Shown here: one piece after another, positions 10,019 through 20,900 of the stretch
Layout of the letters: the number at the start of each line of letters is the position of its first letter
How positions within the stretch are numbered: the first letter of the stretch is position 1
Origin: Cristatella mucedo
Lineage: Eukaryota > Bryozoa > Phylactolaemata > Cristatellidae
Assembly (NCBI GenBank): GCA_009760855.2
Contig: WPIO01000001.1
Coordinates: 18,317,501 to 18,381,500, forward strand
Direction of reading: 5' to 3'
DNA: 64,000 bases
Program-made: the position numbers and the translations under genes
Notes under the pieces: generated by a model
Told to the model about the DNA's origin: nothing
The model's database searches: none
Seen by the model: only the letters and a program-made list of their open reading frames with translations

Positions 10019-12304
10019 ATTTGGCTGTTACAGTAGGAATTGCACCACCATAAAATTTAAGGAGGCTTAAGAACTGAGAAAAAGTATTGGCATACTCGAA
10101 TTTCACTTGTTGTCTTCATATACGAAACATTGGTTTCTCCAATCGGCTTTCCGCTTCGCTCCTAGGAAGGGTAAGCCGTTCCCTAGCAACACTACAATAT
10201 TACCCTCGTGCAAGCACTCCTGATGCATCAACGTCAACGTTCCTGAATCATTTGTACAACTTCTTTAAAAGGCCCTCGTCGGTTGCTCATTTTATTTTTT
10301 TGACGGAGTATCAGTTGAGGAAAAACGCCGTGCGATCAAGGCGTTTCGCTCTGGCAGGTGCGATAGCTGCAACGCGAGTTTTTTGTCTTATAATAAGCCT
10401 TCAGCTTGGGAAGAGCTTCGTGCGTGCTGACCGTTGCCCCTAGCAAGAAAAACGCGAGTATCTAGCCATAGAAATTGTAGTGAAGTGTAAGTACAACTTG
10501 TATAAAATTAAGTAGCAGCGCTTAATTCCGAGTTCAATCGCTGCTTAGACAGAGATCCTGGGCAGTAGCGAGACGTGCTCAAGACCGTTTCGTAGCATTA
10601 AGTGTTTACTAAGCCATCAACAACGCGTCTTTACTTACTGGGCTTGAAATGCTTGCGCTAAAATTCTATAAAATTTCTAAATTAAAATAAGCAGATTTTC
10701 TACTTTATTTTTTCTATAAAAAGAACAAAGTAAGTGGTGATTTTTGAAAGCTAGACAGATTGAATCACACTAAAGTATTATGCAGCGGTAAAGTACTTAT
10801 GCTATTACTACCGTATAGGCACGGTATTCTATGCACTCCCAGACGATCAAACACAATAACAGTCGTGTTGCATCACCCTTTAACCGAGTCATTGCAGTAT
10901 ATAAATAATTAGCTAAACGCTCCACAGCAAATACCAACTTCCAAAGAAATACTAACTTTTACCTACATGCTAAGCTTCAGCAGACTGCCTTAGAAATTGT
11001 TACATATTCTGATACATTTTTACATATCTGTGATGTCCCCGGTTAGGCTCTTCTTTTTTTTAACCGCAGTACTGAGTGATAATTTTTACAGCTTCTACAT
11101 ACGTAACTAACTTAACACTGATCATAACTCAGCTCATCACTACTACATAATGTAATGCACAATTTAATTTTAAATTTCATCTATAAGATTGCATAAGTGC
11201 ATACTAAAAGTACATATGCAAATTAGCAAGTTAGCTTTCCTGATAGTTTTATCGTGACACTTATATCTGTATCATCATTGTAGAACTATATAAGTAACAT
11301 AGACCACAGCTTAAAGGCAGAACTTCGGCGACTTCAGTGTTTACGCAACGGACCAACTCACATTCAAAATTATATACGTTGATAGTCAATGTTTATGCAG
11401 TGCCTATTTTTAATGGGTTTAACGCGACGCCTTTGGTAATGGTCTCTTATTTATGCTGCTTCGAGCTACTTGTTCGTTTTCACCATTGTAACCGTTAAGG
11501 CGCTCATTATGCTTAGGGTTTTAAGCTCTTACTGACTGCTTTCTTAGTCGCGCTCTAATTCTACTGATGTTCATTATTTATTTGTAGTCTTTACTTTAGC
11601 TGGCTCGTTACATACGATGGCTCTTTCTTCATGAACACGTGATGTTCATGGTCGTTAAAGTGCTGTCCCTAGCTAGTGGTGCTTACGGTGCCTTTTTTTT
11701 TAGTTTCTTGGCCATTTACGTGCATTGGTTGCTTTCCCGCTTTCTTACTCAATCAATATAAATACGCCGGAAAAGTGCTAGCGTCATTCAACCGAGTACG
11801 TAGGGGACACGGAGAAGGGGGCGTTTAGTGGGGTGGGGCACTGCTTATTGGACTGAAAATGAGTGGGTGGGACGGCCGAGTAGGGAGCTCTTCTTCTAGA
11901 AGGTTCGCTCCTGTCATTTTGAAGGACGAAATATTAGCATCAAAACAAAACTATGCGCGGGTCTGGGGCGGTGGAATGGCCGTTGTATTGATTGGCAGTC
12001 GTTGCTCGCGACACAGCGTAGATGAGATGTGTAACAATCGCCCCCTCCTGGTGCCAGACGTCCAAAGATGTGCATCGCCCACGACAGACAGCTGGTCGCC
12101 AGCCTATGGAGTATTTTCGCTCAGTCGGCTAATGCCATGCGTGCTCAGTTGTCAACTGCCATATGTGATCAACTGCTCAACTGTCGGCCAGGCGAGGGGG
12201 GAGGGGAGGAGCGGTTAGGGGGCTCCGTGTCAGCACTGTCGGCGTCCTTCTGATCACAACATTGCCTTGATGCCGTGTGTCTTGCGAAGGATGCCGTCTC
12301 TCTC
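8424..12304. other. No gene seen; A/T-rich intergenic sequence
   Basis: Only short open frames and one microsatellite (9931-10017). I saw no splice-linked coding segments or known repeat family. Confidence 0.45.
9931..10017. repeat. (TA)n microsatellite with two ACAATA breaks
   Basis: About 87 bp of alternating A and T. Confidence 0.95.
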
Positions 12305-12458
12305 TCTAGCTGATTAAACAGCCTCTTTTTGTATAGCGACAGAAGAGCCTTTACGGCTATCACCACCGCTTGCAGTGGCGATAAAGAATCGCCCACCGTA
12401 GGAATCGAACCCACGACCTCGGGACCGAGGTCGTGAAAGCAACCGCCTTACCTAGTGT

Positions 12459-12460
<2 letters not shown>
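12305..12460 (-). mobile_element. SINE-A copy inserted in a CT tract
   Basis: Read on the minus strand: GCACACTAGGTAAGGCGGTTGC head, CGACCTCGG/CCGAGGTCG hairpin, box B GTGGGTTCGATTCCTAC, then GGCGATTCTTTATCGCC and a tail ending GGCTGTTTAATCAGCT. CT repeats flank it on both sides, so it probably landed in a (CT)n microsatellite. Confidence 0.8.

Positions 12461-12549
<89 letters not shown>
12461..12549. repeat. (CT)n microsatellite
   Basis: About 89 bp of uninterrupted CT. Confidence 0.95.
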
Positions 12550-12550
<1 letters not shown>

Positions 12551-12785
12551 GCGAGCCCATGCCGTCTCTTATGCTGACGATGCCTTCTCTTTTGCGGACT
12601 TTCTCTATGCCACGGGCAGGGTCTTTCTGCCGCATGCTGCAGTCTCTCTGCCGCTAGCTGCAAACTCTCTGCCGCACGCTTCCCGCCTCTCTGATAAACG
12701 CTGCGTGTCTCTGCTGCATGCTGAAGTGTCTCCTCTGCTTACATCCATTCCCAATCAGTTTCGCAGCAGCTCTCCCACCAACCAA

Positions 12786-12812
12786 CCCCCCCCCCCCCCC
12801 CCCCCCCCCCCC
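12786..12812. repeat. Poly-C run of 27
   Basis: Twenty-seven consecutive C, giving a G-quadruplex-capable minus strand. A second run of 15 C lies at 13164-13178, followed by (CGC)n. Confidence 0.9.
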
Positions 12813-12819
12813 GCGAGTG

Positions 12820-13980
12820 GCTACGACAAGTACATTACACAGTGGCTACCTACTCATTAGCTATTCGCAAGCCATACGGAGGGCACATCCGGAGGGCACA
12901 TCCGGCGACGAGCAAGACGAGAGTTCGCCTGGAGAGACGGTGTCGTTGCCGCACTGCGGAGAGAGGAACATTCGCGGCGATGCGCTGCTCGATGTCGATC
13001 GAAAGGGAACAGTCGTCGTCGTCGTCGCCATTCTCCAGGAAAGCTCCCCCGAGATTTGCCAATAGACAGGCAATGCAGCTCAGCAGAAAATGGCGGCTGA
13101 TGGCTGTCAAAGCAGCCAGGCCTCCCAGGGGTCATTGGTCTATCTGCTAATTGCACCGTCCCTCCCCCCCCCCCCCCCGCCGCCGCCGCCGCCGAGGGAT
13201 GTGTGGCTGAAAGCCCCAAGCCGGACGTAGACGGCTGATTAATCGCGGTGCCGAGCCTCGATGCTAGCCAACGAAGGGTGGTTGACGTCGCTCGTCAGGC
13301 CAATTGAACAACAGCCGTTCTGTCTGCTAAAAAAACGACAGCGAACGACTGGGCTTCGCTCCCTCAGAAGTTCGGGCTTCGGGATTCCGTGCGCGAGCGA
13401 TAAGCGCAGCGATATTCGAGTGGCTCTTGCACGTCTGTCCGTCCGCCGTCATTATGTCTGGCGCCGCTGGCGACGTCGTAAATTGCGGCGACAGGCATTT
13501 TTATTTCGCCGCCCGAAGCACCATTACCGAAGAGTCGCCAGTCACCGCAAGCAGCAACCAATGGCTGCACCGGACGCAGACGTGCCGGCCACTCGCTGAC
13601 AGCAGCGAGAGCTGCTCTAAACGAGAGCTCACTGTCTCGTCGGCTCGTTCGCTGCCGACACATGCAGCATCCGCTGTCGCAGGGCTGCGAATGAAGCGCC
13701 CTCTACCGTCGTCTGCTGTGTACAGGCAGGCTCGCAACTTCCGCTCCTACACAAGAAACAGGCCGAGTTGCCTGGTATTAGTTCTCAGCCAACATTCCCT
13801 TCCACCTCCTCACGCGCTGTGTCAGGCTAGAAGATTTCGGCCTCTGGCGCTCTTTCGAGCTTCAGACCGGCGCAGCGGTGGACCCTCTTTGTCTGTACGA
13901 AAAGTAAAGCTTTCCGGCCACCTCGAGTACGAGGCGACCGGCTTGAAAAATTTGCGTGAACATGGCCGAGATTGAGCCAA
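12820..13980. other. Small GC-rich island without a recognised gene
   Basis: This CpG-rich stretch holds several overlapping open frames on both strands. One minus-strand frame (13110-12850) starts with a hydrophobic, signal-peptide-like segment (MTAISRHFLLSCIACLLAN). One plus-strand frame runs from 13427 to 13975. Neither shows a known domain or a convincing splice chain. It could be a promoter island or a decayed gene. Confidence 0.35.
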
Positions 13981-14469
13981 AGAGGGGGGACATTACGGGT
14001 AAGATTGTATTAAAGAGGGGGAATTGCCGAGATTGAGCCAGCGAGGGGACCAAGCCGTGACCCTGCCAGAAGCTGGTAGTCAGCAGAGACGTTTAAGAGG
14101 CACCCTCCAGCATATCCAGCTCCAGCCCCCAACATATCCCACTTTGGGTCGGTCCAGGGGCTCCACGGGCCAGGACTCACTACCCTCTCTTTCCCTTGAC
14201 CTTGTAGAGAGGAGCCATCCCCCAGCTCGTTTGGCAGTGGAAATTGTGCAAATTTTAGAGGAATGCGGAGCTGGCAGCCCAATGAGGATATCGGAGAAAA
14301 GTTAATTGACAATCAGAGAGCTTTTAAGACCGTCTACTCAAATTTGTTCTGGGTACTGGATCAAGCCAGCCCCGTAGAGAGCTTCTGGTATTCTTAAGGT
14401 GAGACCATTGCTATAGTAGGTGACTCTGCAGCAACAGTTGACCTGACGAATGAAATGCTTACCCTTCCT

Positions 14470-14572
14470 GACATAGACGTTACCACCAAACATTTGGTAA
14501 TGCTTTTCGTACAGCACTTGCAAAGTGCCTAGAACGAAATTCAGTTCTCTGAGGGCCCTGTACAGGCCACCC
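14470..14572 (+). mobile_element. L2-A LINE 3' end, ACCAAACATTTGGT subtype
   Basis: GTTACCACCAAACATTTGGTAATGC is followed by a decayed AAGTGCCTAGAACGAAATTCAGTTCTCTGAGGG hairpin tail. The same subtype occurs at 30880 (plus) and 55577 (minus). Confidence 0.65.
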
Positions 14573-15185
14573 AAAAGGCTCGGCCAAAGGCTTCAGCTCT
14601 CGCATAGCAGCGAAGGGGAGCCGAGTGCCTGTCTGCTCTGCTCTTTCGACATACTTCTGAAAGTATCTCAAAAATCTGAGCGAAGCTGCCCTTTGAGCTT
14701 TGCGTCCTTTACGAGGAGCTCGGAGGCCGGTCAGAGGTCCAATCTCCGCTCAGTCGCAGCCAACCAACAATGATGGGGCACGGGACTATGATACCATGAG
14801 AAATCAAGGCCCTCCACGTAAGTCTTTATCTCATCATTTCATTCATCTTTTGACGGGTTGTTGTCGTCTGAATTATGTTTTATTTATTGTCTATCTTGAG
14901 TGCTGAGTTGATTGGGGTCTCGGGTCTGGATGTCATAAGTCGCTCGTGCATTCGCTCTACTCCCAGCTACGACTCGCTCTACGTATTCTTTCTTCTTTCG
15001 CTTCGATTTCACCTTGGTGCACGCTCAGCTCTAGATGAAGTACGATCTCTATCGCCACTGTCGTGTAATAACAACGGGTTGCACCTTCTGGCAGCTACGG
15101 TCAGTATGGTAGGGGTACGTTCTTGGCTAACCGTTTCATGCGCGAGGCGGTTTCAAATTAATTACCTAATCGTCTAGCGACACGG

Positions 15186-15235
15186 ATTATCTCTGTAACT
15201 TCACAAAGAGTATGTGGATGTTGAGCAGGAGAGAT
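15186..15235 (-). mobile_element. LINE-B 3' UTR fragment
   Basis: ATCTCTGTAACTTCACAAAGAG...TGTGGATGTTGAGCAGGAGA matches the reverse complement of the LINE-B 3' end at 18680-18722. Confidence 0.55.
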
Positions 15236-15772
15236 GCTACCCGTTCCCGGTCCGAGCGGTCGAGTTATCGATTAGCACGGCAGGTGTCTTGTCACCGAAA
15301 CCCCATCCCCCACACCCCTGGCTACGGATCACCTGACAGAGGGGGAGTTGATTGAGATGGGTAGGTGGTAGCCGCTGCGTCCAGACTAGCTTTTAAAAGC
15401 GCTAGCTAATTAGAGGCTGCCTGCCGTACAGCTCGATTGCATCAGCCCACAAACCAGGGCGGCTGCCACTGACCTTCACCTTCTACCCAGGACTAGGCAA
15501 GCTCGCCTGGTTGTGGGAAGCGCCTCGTACAGTGGCCTAAAGACCCGAAGATCGATCAAAGCGACGATCTCGGCGATCTTGTGCCGCTGCTCTCTTGCCT
15601 CCACCAAGTCGACAGCCTTCGGATTGATAGTCTACGCGTTTATTCCTCGAAAGCACCAGCGCCTTATAATCCGACGGGGGGGGGGGGCTGCCTGACGTAA
15701 GCTCCCTATGGTAGAGAACGTCCAATCGGATGCTAGCATTTGGCCAGCATTAAATAGGATCAGCAGCCGTAC

Positions 15773-15835
15773 GACATTTAATTGCCTTATGGCAATTAAA
15801 TAAGGCAATCAAATGCCGTGCGGCAATTAAATGTC
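15773..15835. repeat. Nested perfect inverted repeat
   Basis: GACATTTAATTGCC (15773-15786) and GGCAATTAAATGTC (15822-15835) are exact reverse complements. The 35-bp spacer holds a further copy of the motif, so several hairpin foldings are possible. Confidence 0.8.
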
Positions 15836-16106
15836 TCAACTCCCCACGCCTCGATTGATCGTGTTTAGGGATCGATCATGTAAATATTCTTATGGCTTAA
15901 CACGACCTTGGGATGTATGGCAACCCTGCAGAGCTTGCCGTAATCCCCAAGAAGGTCACTGCTTTAGGACAGTCTAATCGGCTTCTATGCAGACTTGATG
16001 ACCTATTGCGAAGAGGCAAGTGACTAGAGTTAGTGTTAACACAAGTCAACACAGAAGTGTGGCTTCAATAAAGTCTAGCAAAACAACCATCACTGCTTTA
16101 ATAGTG

Positions 16107-16886
16107 ATAATAATAATAATAATAATACACTCGACAAAGCGCCCTCAGAGAACTCAATCTCTTTCTAGGCGCTTTACGTTTGCTGCAAAGGACACATGAT
16201 CGAATGGTAAGTGAGTGGTATCATGCTTGGTAAACAAACATGAATAACATGGTTAGGGGTGACATGCTCAGGGTCAGCATGCAAGTGTGGTTAGAGGCAG
16301 CATGCAACAGTGTCAGCAAGCATTAGCATGTAAAGGACGAATCACAGGGACCCACTAAATGCTGTCCTAAATAGGTGTTTTCAAGTTCTTTTTAAATGTG
16401 GTCAAGTCAGGGGATGTCGTAACGGAAGTCGGGAGTGAGTTCCAGGCTTTGGTAGCATACACACTAAATGTGCAGTCTCCAAAGGATTTGAGGTTCGTAT
16501 GAGGTATAGGTAAACGGTTAGTTTCCGAAAAGCAGGTGATACGTTGCTTGGCCTGGTGGGGAAGTAGATCTGATAGGTAGCCTGGAGCCAAAGAATGAAG
16601 GAACCTAAAAGTGAGCGACAAAACCTTGAAGTCGATCGTTGCTTGACTGGTAGCCAGTGCCAGTCAGCGAGAAGTGGTGTGATGTAGCAAATGCGATGCT
16701 CACGACGGACAAGCCTAGCTGCAGAGTTTTGCACCAGCTGCAATCGCCTGATCGCACATGCTGGTAGGCCACTAAGCAGTGGGTTGCAGAAGTCAAGACG
16801 GGATGTCACAAATGCATGGACCAACTTAGATGTGGTATCCTTATCTAAACAAGCCCGAACTTGAGCCTTTGTTGTGTGCTTTAAGC
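16107..16886 (-). mobile_element. L2-A LINE, 5'-truncated
   Basis: The minus strand codes for the C-terminal region of an L2-clade ORF2 (VHAFVTSRLDFCNPLLSGLP, LADWHWLPVKQR, LAPGYLSDLLPHQAK, KAWNSLPTSV), then the 3' UTR and (ATT)n tail. The frame is broken and the reverse transcriptase core is absent. It abuts LINE-B at 16893. Confidence 0.85.
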
Positions 16887-16892
16887 TCATGT

Positions 16893-17345
16893 CATGTAAT
16901 GTAATGTCAGTAACTCCACAAAGTCATAAAGACCATGTGGGTGTTACGCAGGAGAGTTTTGTATAGCGAACTCACAGCCTAAGCGGCTTTCGGTACGCAT
17001 TCGGTAGCCAACAGACTTCGTCTCACGCAACAAAGAGAAAGTGGGAAGCATAGCAGAGTTAGGAGAGCAGTTGAGGTAGTGAGTAGCATAGAAGTAGCAG
17101 TTCAGGACCGCTGAAAAAGATGTGCCATAGTCGGCAGTTGGAGAGTAGATGTCGTTGCGTAAGAATTGTGGAAGCGAGTTCCACAGTCTGGGACTTGCAG
17201 AGCTAAAGCTTCTGTCGACAATGGTCTATAAGCGGAGGAATGGAACAGCTAACTTATTGTCCACACAGGACCTGAGGGCGCGAACAGGCTGAAACTGATG
17301 CAGCAGTTCAGCTAGGTATGAAGGAGCCAAGCCGGTGCTTCGGTG
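16893..17345 (-). mobile_element. LINE-B, 5'-truncated
   Basis: From right to left it encodes LAPSYLAELLHQFQPVRALR, NKLAVPFLRL, a WNSLPQFL-like segment and MLPTFSLLREMKSVGYRM, then the 3' UTR and a (CATTA)n end. This is a second LINE family of L2/CR1 type, distinct from L2-A. Confidence 0.8.
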
Positions 17346-17816
17346 CATGTCACCAAGACTGGGCAGCGGTCCTAGCAATAATGAAAGACCAAGAAAGCCG
17401 AACTTGATTCTACGGTTTAGCCACGACCGATGGAAGCCTAGATCGAACCACCAGGAGTCATCAACGACACGCATACTGTGGGCGATTGACATGACTGTAC
17501 TATCTATAAAATGTCTCGCTATTGTGCTGCCTTTGCATACACCAGCTAGCTGTAAGGGCTTCCGACATTTCCTGAAGGTCAGCCTAGGTCGACGGCTTAC
17601 CAGTCGATCGTAGCTTCTCAACACCTCAAAATTTGGTTCCAACAGCTTAGCACTTGTCCCATCCCATAAGCAGGGACTCTCAGAACGCATCGAAGATTTC
17701 GCAGGTCACGTCGCCTTTTTTTCATGCAGCAAAAAAGACATTGTAAAGTGACAACACTAAACGGGCAAGGTGCCAGAAGCTGCGATCGATAACAGCTTCA
17801 AATAAATAAATACTAT
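17346..17816 (-). other. Open stretch upstream of LINE-B, unrecognised
   Basis: The minus frame stays open from 17690 into LINE-B at 17345, but the residues before the LINE part do not match LINE-B at 18060. It may be a rearranged LINE or unrelated sequence. No function is claimed. Confidence 0.3.
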
Positions 17817-17980
17817 CTGATTTAACAGACTCGTTTTGTATAGCGACAGAAGAGCCTTTACGGCTATCACCACCGCTTGCAGTGGCGATACAGGATCGCC
17901 CACCGCAGGATTCGAACCCACGATCTCGGGGCTGAGGTCGTGAAAAGCAACCGCCTTACTCAGTGAGCCATTACGGATTT
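17817..17980 (-). mobile_element. SINE-A copy, near full length
   Basis: The minus strand has box A TGGCTCACTGAGTAAGG, CGACCTCAG/GAGATCG arms, box B GTGGGTTCGAATCCTGC, GGCGATCCTGTATCGCC, AGCCGTAAAGGCTCTTCTGT and a tail near CTGTTAAATCA. Confidence 0.8.
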
Positions 17981-18059
17981 CCCTAGACCACTTAGTGGAC
18001 AGAGCTATTCGGGTGCATGACCTACACTCAAGGAGGCCACGAGTGGCCTCATCCTGAAA

Positions 18060-18722
18060 TTCTTCTCCCACCCAAAGAAGACTGTTACTCCTCTAGACCC
18101 TATTCCCACTGTCCTACAATGCACAGCAACTAGACCACTGCAGTTGGCTATTAATATGGCTGCAGGGCTAGTTTTCAAGTCCTAGAGGTTTGACCACGTG
18201 TCTCCTTTGCTAAAAGAGCTAGGATGGCTGCCAGTTGATCAACGGATACAGAGCCAAGTTCTTACGCTGACCCACAAGGCGCACCATGGCTTGGCTCCTC
18301 CATATTTAGCTGAACTGCTTGCACCATTTCAGCCTACTCGTGCCCTCAGGTCCTGTATTGACAATAGATTAGCTGTTCCATTCCTCCGCTTAAAGACCGT
18401 TGGAGACAGAAGCTTTAGCTCTGCAGGCCCTAGACTGTCGAACTCGCTTCCACAATTCTTATGCAACAACTACTGCTCTCCTGCTGCCGACTATGGCTCA
18501 TCCTTTTCAGCGGTCTTGAGCTGCCATTTCCATTCTACTCACTACCTCAACTGCTCAACTGACTCTGCTATGCTTCCCACTTTCTCTTTGTTGCGTGAGA
18601 TGAAGTCTGTTGGCTACCGAATGCGTACCGAAAGCCGCTTAAGCTGTGTACGCGCTATACAAAACTCTCCTGCTTAACACCCACATAGTCTTTGTGGAGT
18701 TACAGACAGAGATACATTACAT
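18060..18722 (+). mobile_element. LINE-B, best copy of the C-terminal part
   Basis: After a decayed AAGLVFKS segment it encodes PLLKELGWLPVDQRIQ, HHGLAPPYLAELLAPFQ, RALRSCIDNRLAVPFLRL, FSSAGPRLSNSLPQFL and MLPTFSLLREMKSVGYRM, then a stop and the 3' UTR AACACCCACATAGTCTTTGTGGAGTTAC. The reverse transcriptase core is missing, so it is dead on arrival. Confidence 0.8.
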
Positions 18723-18821
18723 AGATCTGCTGCTGCCGTGCATAACTAGCATAATAAATGAGTCATTTGCCTCAGATTATTATGTTCTTAAATTGTAATG
18801 ACTAGGAGACGGATATTTCAT

Positions 18822-19500
18822 AATGTATCTCCGGCTGTAACTCCACAAAGCCAAATGGACAACATGAATGTTATGCTGAATAGTTTGCTATAGTGCATGC
18901 AAAGCATTCACAGCGGCTTTCAGTGTGCACAATTTAGCCAGCAGACTCCATCTCAAGCCACAAACACCACAAATTAAGCATGGTTAAATCAGGCGGGCAG
19001 TCGAGGAAATGAGTAGCAGCTGCCGAGCCAGGGAGCAGAGGAGCATTTGCTCCCTCCCCCTACAGCAGGGGAGGAACCTGGGCTGCCAATATGCACTGGT
19101 TCCGCCCCGAAACCGTCACCAGCGACGAAAGTTTGTCTTAATTCCTTCCACTCGACGAACAACCACCGAGTTTATGTCGAATGAGCACCCAGATTTTTCG
19201 CTATAATGTTCCATACTGCGGGGCTAGCGCTGCCTACCTGAAAATCTTGCGGATCTTTCCCTCTACATAAAAATGTGCAGGTCTTCCCCTAAAAGATGAA
19301 AATCCTGGCGGCCACTGGTGAGTAGCATAGAAGTGTCAGCACAGCACAGCTGAAAAGGATGCGATGAGAGTTGGTAGCCAGATGGATGTCATTGCATAAT
19401 TTTTTCAACAGCATATTCGCGCAGAGAGTGGTCACTCGGTTAGTTACAAGTGGCGCACTGTAGTGCACAATCAGTCGGAACCAGTCGGTCAGCGTCACTT
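18822..19500 (-). mobile_element. LINE-B copy split by a MITE
   Basis: The LINE-B 3' part (18822-19016) resumes at about 19318 with GAGTAGCATAGAAGT...CAGCTGAAAAGGATG. The intervening 301 bp is the hAT-type MITE. The upstream end is too worn to place exactly. Confidence 0.65.
19017..19317 (+). mobile_element. hAT-type MITE with near-perfect target duplication
   Basis: It starts CAGCTGCCGAGCCAG and ends CTGGCGGCCACTG, worn terminal inverted repeats of the CAGTGGCGGAGCCAG type. ATGAGTAG (19009-19016) and GTGAGTAG (19318-19325) are an 8-bp target duplication with one difference, as hAT transposases make. No coding capacity. Confidence 0.8.
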
Positions 19501-20054
19501 TTGAAATAGCAATATACATGATTATGAATTATCTGCTTTGGTGAGACTCCTAAGGCGTATGGCATGTAACCTTAAAGTACTATTCTGGAGCATCGATTGC
19601 TGTTGGATATTAGAAAATTTTCAGCAGACCTATTTTTATGTCGTGGACTGTGTTTGCCTGATGCTTGTTGAAAACATACGCTCCCTCATCAGGCTTGCTA
19701 GTACAAAATGGCAATAAGAAAACTCGGTGCTGCAATACAATGCCTCGTAGGAATGGATAGCACAGTGTCTTAGGGATAATAATTGTGTTACATTGCACGA
19801 TGCATCTTATTTATCAAGTGGTATACCGTTTTGCGGCACTATTGTGGAAATATTTCAGATGGATGGTGTTAAAGTTCTCTGAGCTTGTGATGCAAAATTA
19901 ATATTATTGTTGTTATAATTGACTCAGCATTATTTGTCATGCATCTGCAAAGACTGGCACCATTAAAAATGCTGTTTTATTGCAAAAAGTCCAAAGAGTT
20001 TAGTTCAAAAGCAGCTACAGTGCGTTCGCATACAGCATTGCTTGCTTTTGCTGC

Positions 20055-20170
20055 TCTCTCTCCGGACCTTCCTTCCCCCTCTCTCCGGACCTTCCTCCCC
20101 CTCTCTCCGGACCTTCCTCTCCATCTCTCTCTCCGAACCTCCCTACCCTTCTCTCTTCGGACCTTTTCCT
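20055..20170. repeat. Minisatellite, unit near 25 bp, about 5 copies
   Basis: Copies of CTCTCTCCGGACCTTCCTCC with varying pyrimidine spacers. Confidence 0.8.
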
Positions 20171-20689
20171 CTCAAGTCTCTAGCACTTTGGAATACTCCA
20201 CATGTGGACCTTCAGAATGATAGCAGCTGTAACATCAATTGACAGTTAGGAAACTAGATATTGCGCTTATAAAAAGACCTGCTTTTTGTTGTTCGGGTAT
20301 GTTGTTCATATCTGCGAGCATACCTATTAAAATGGCACCCAACCCCAGGGGAGTAGTGCTAATGAAGTCTACGTATTCTCTGATTCGATGGCACGCATAA
20401 CATGAGGAAGCAAGAAGAGAGAAGAAGTGAGCACTGCGTCAGGCTTGCATTCTTCTACCGCACTGCATCCTGCTTGCAAGGCTAAGAAAGGGGCGGTTCC
20501 TTATTTCCGGCCCTGACCTTGACGTAAAGGCAAATATGGCTGCATGCAGCACACTGCCGCTAACCTAACCGGCGTCTGCACTGACAGACTTGGTCACGGC
20601 CAACAAACTGAAGAAGCAAACTGATAAAAAAGTTCAATCGACCTATTCTAAGAGATGGGTTAGACATAGCATAAGAAAGTAAAGAGCAG

Positions 20690-20900
20690 CTGATTTAACA
20701 GTTTAAAAAGCCTCGTCAAAAAGCGACAGAAGACCCTTGGCGACCTTCACCTGTTCTCAGTAGACTCGAGTCGCCTATGCTGAAGGAAGGAAAGCCGTTT
20801 CCTAAATGATAAGCACCCAATGCACCATCTGAAAAGGCCGACCAACAAGCAGCTGCACGCCTGCTGACCATCGCTGTAGCCCTGCTAGCTGCCACAGATA
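20690..20900 (-). mobile_element. Degraded SINE-A copy
   Basis: AGCTGATTTAACAGTTTAAAAAGCC and AAAAAGCGACAGAAGACCCTTGG match the reversed SINE-A tail. The head is hard to align. Confidence 0.45.

Noticed and set aside
12360-12663. Arg/Glu and Ser/Leu frames
   Set aside because: Translations of the CT microsatellite and the neighbouring SINE-A.
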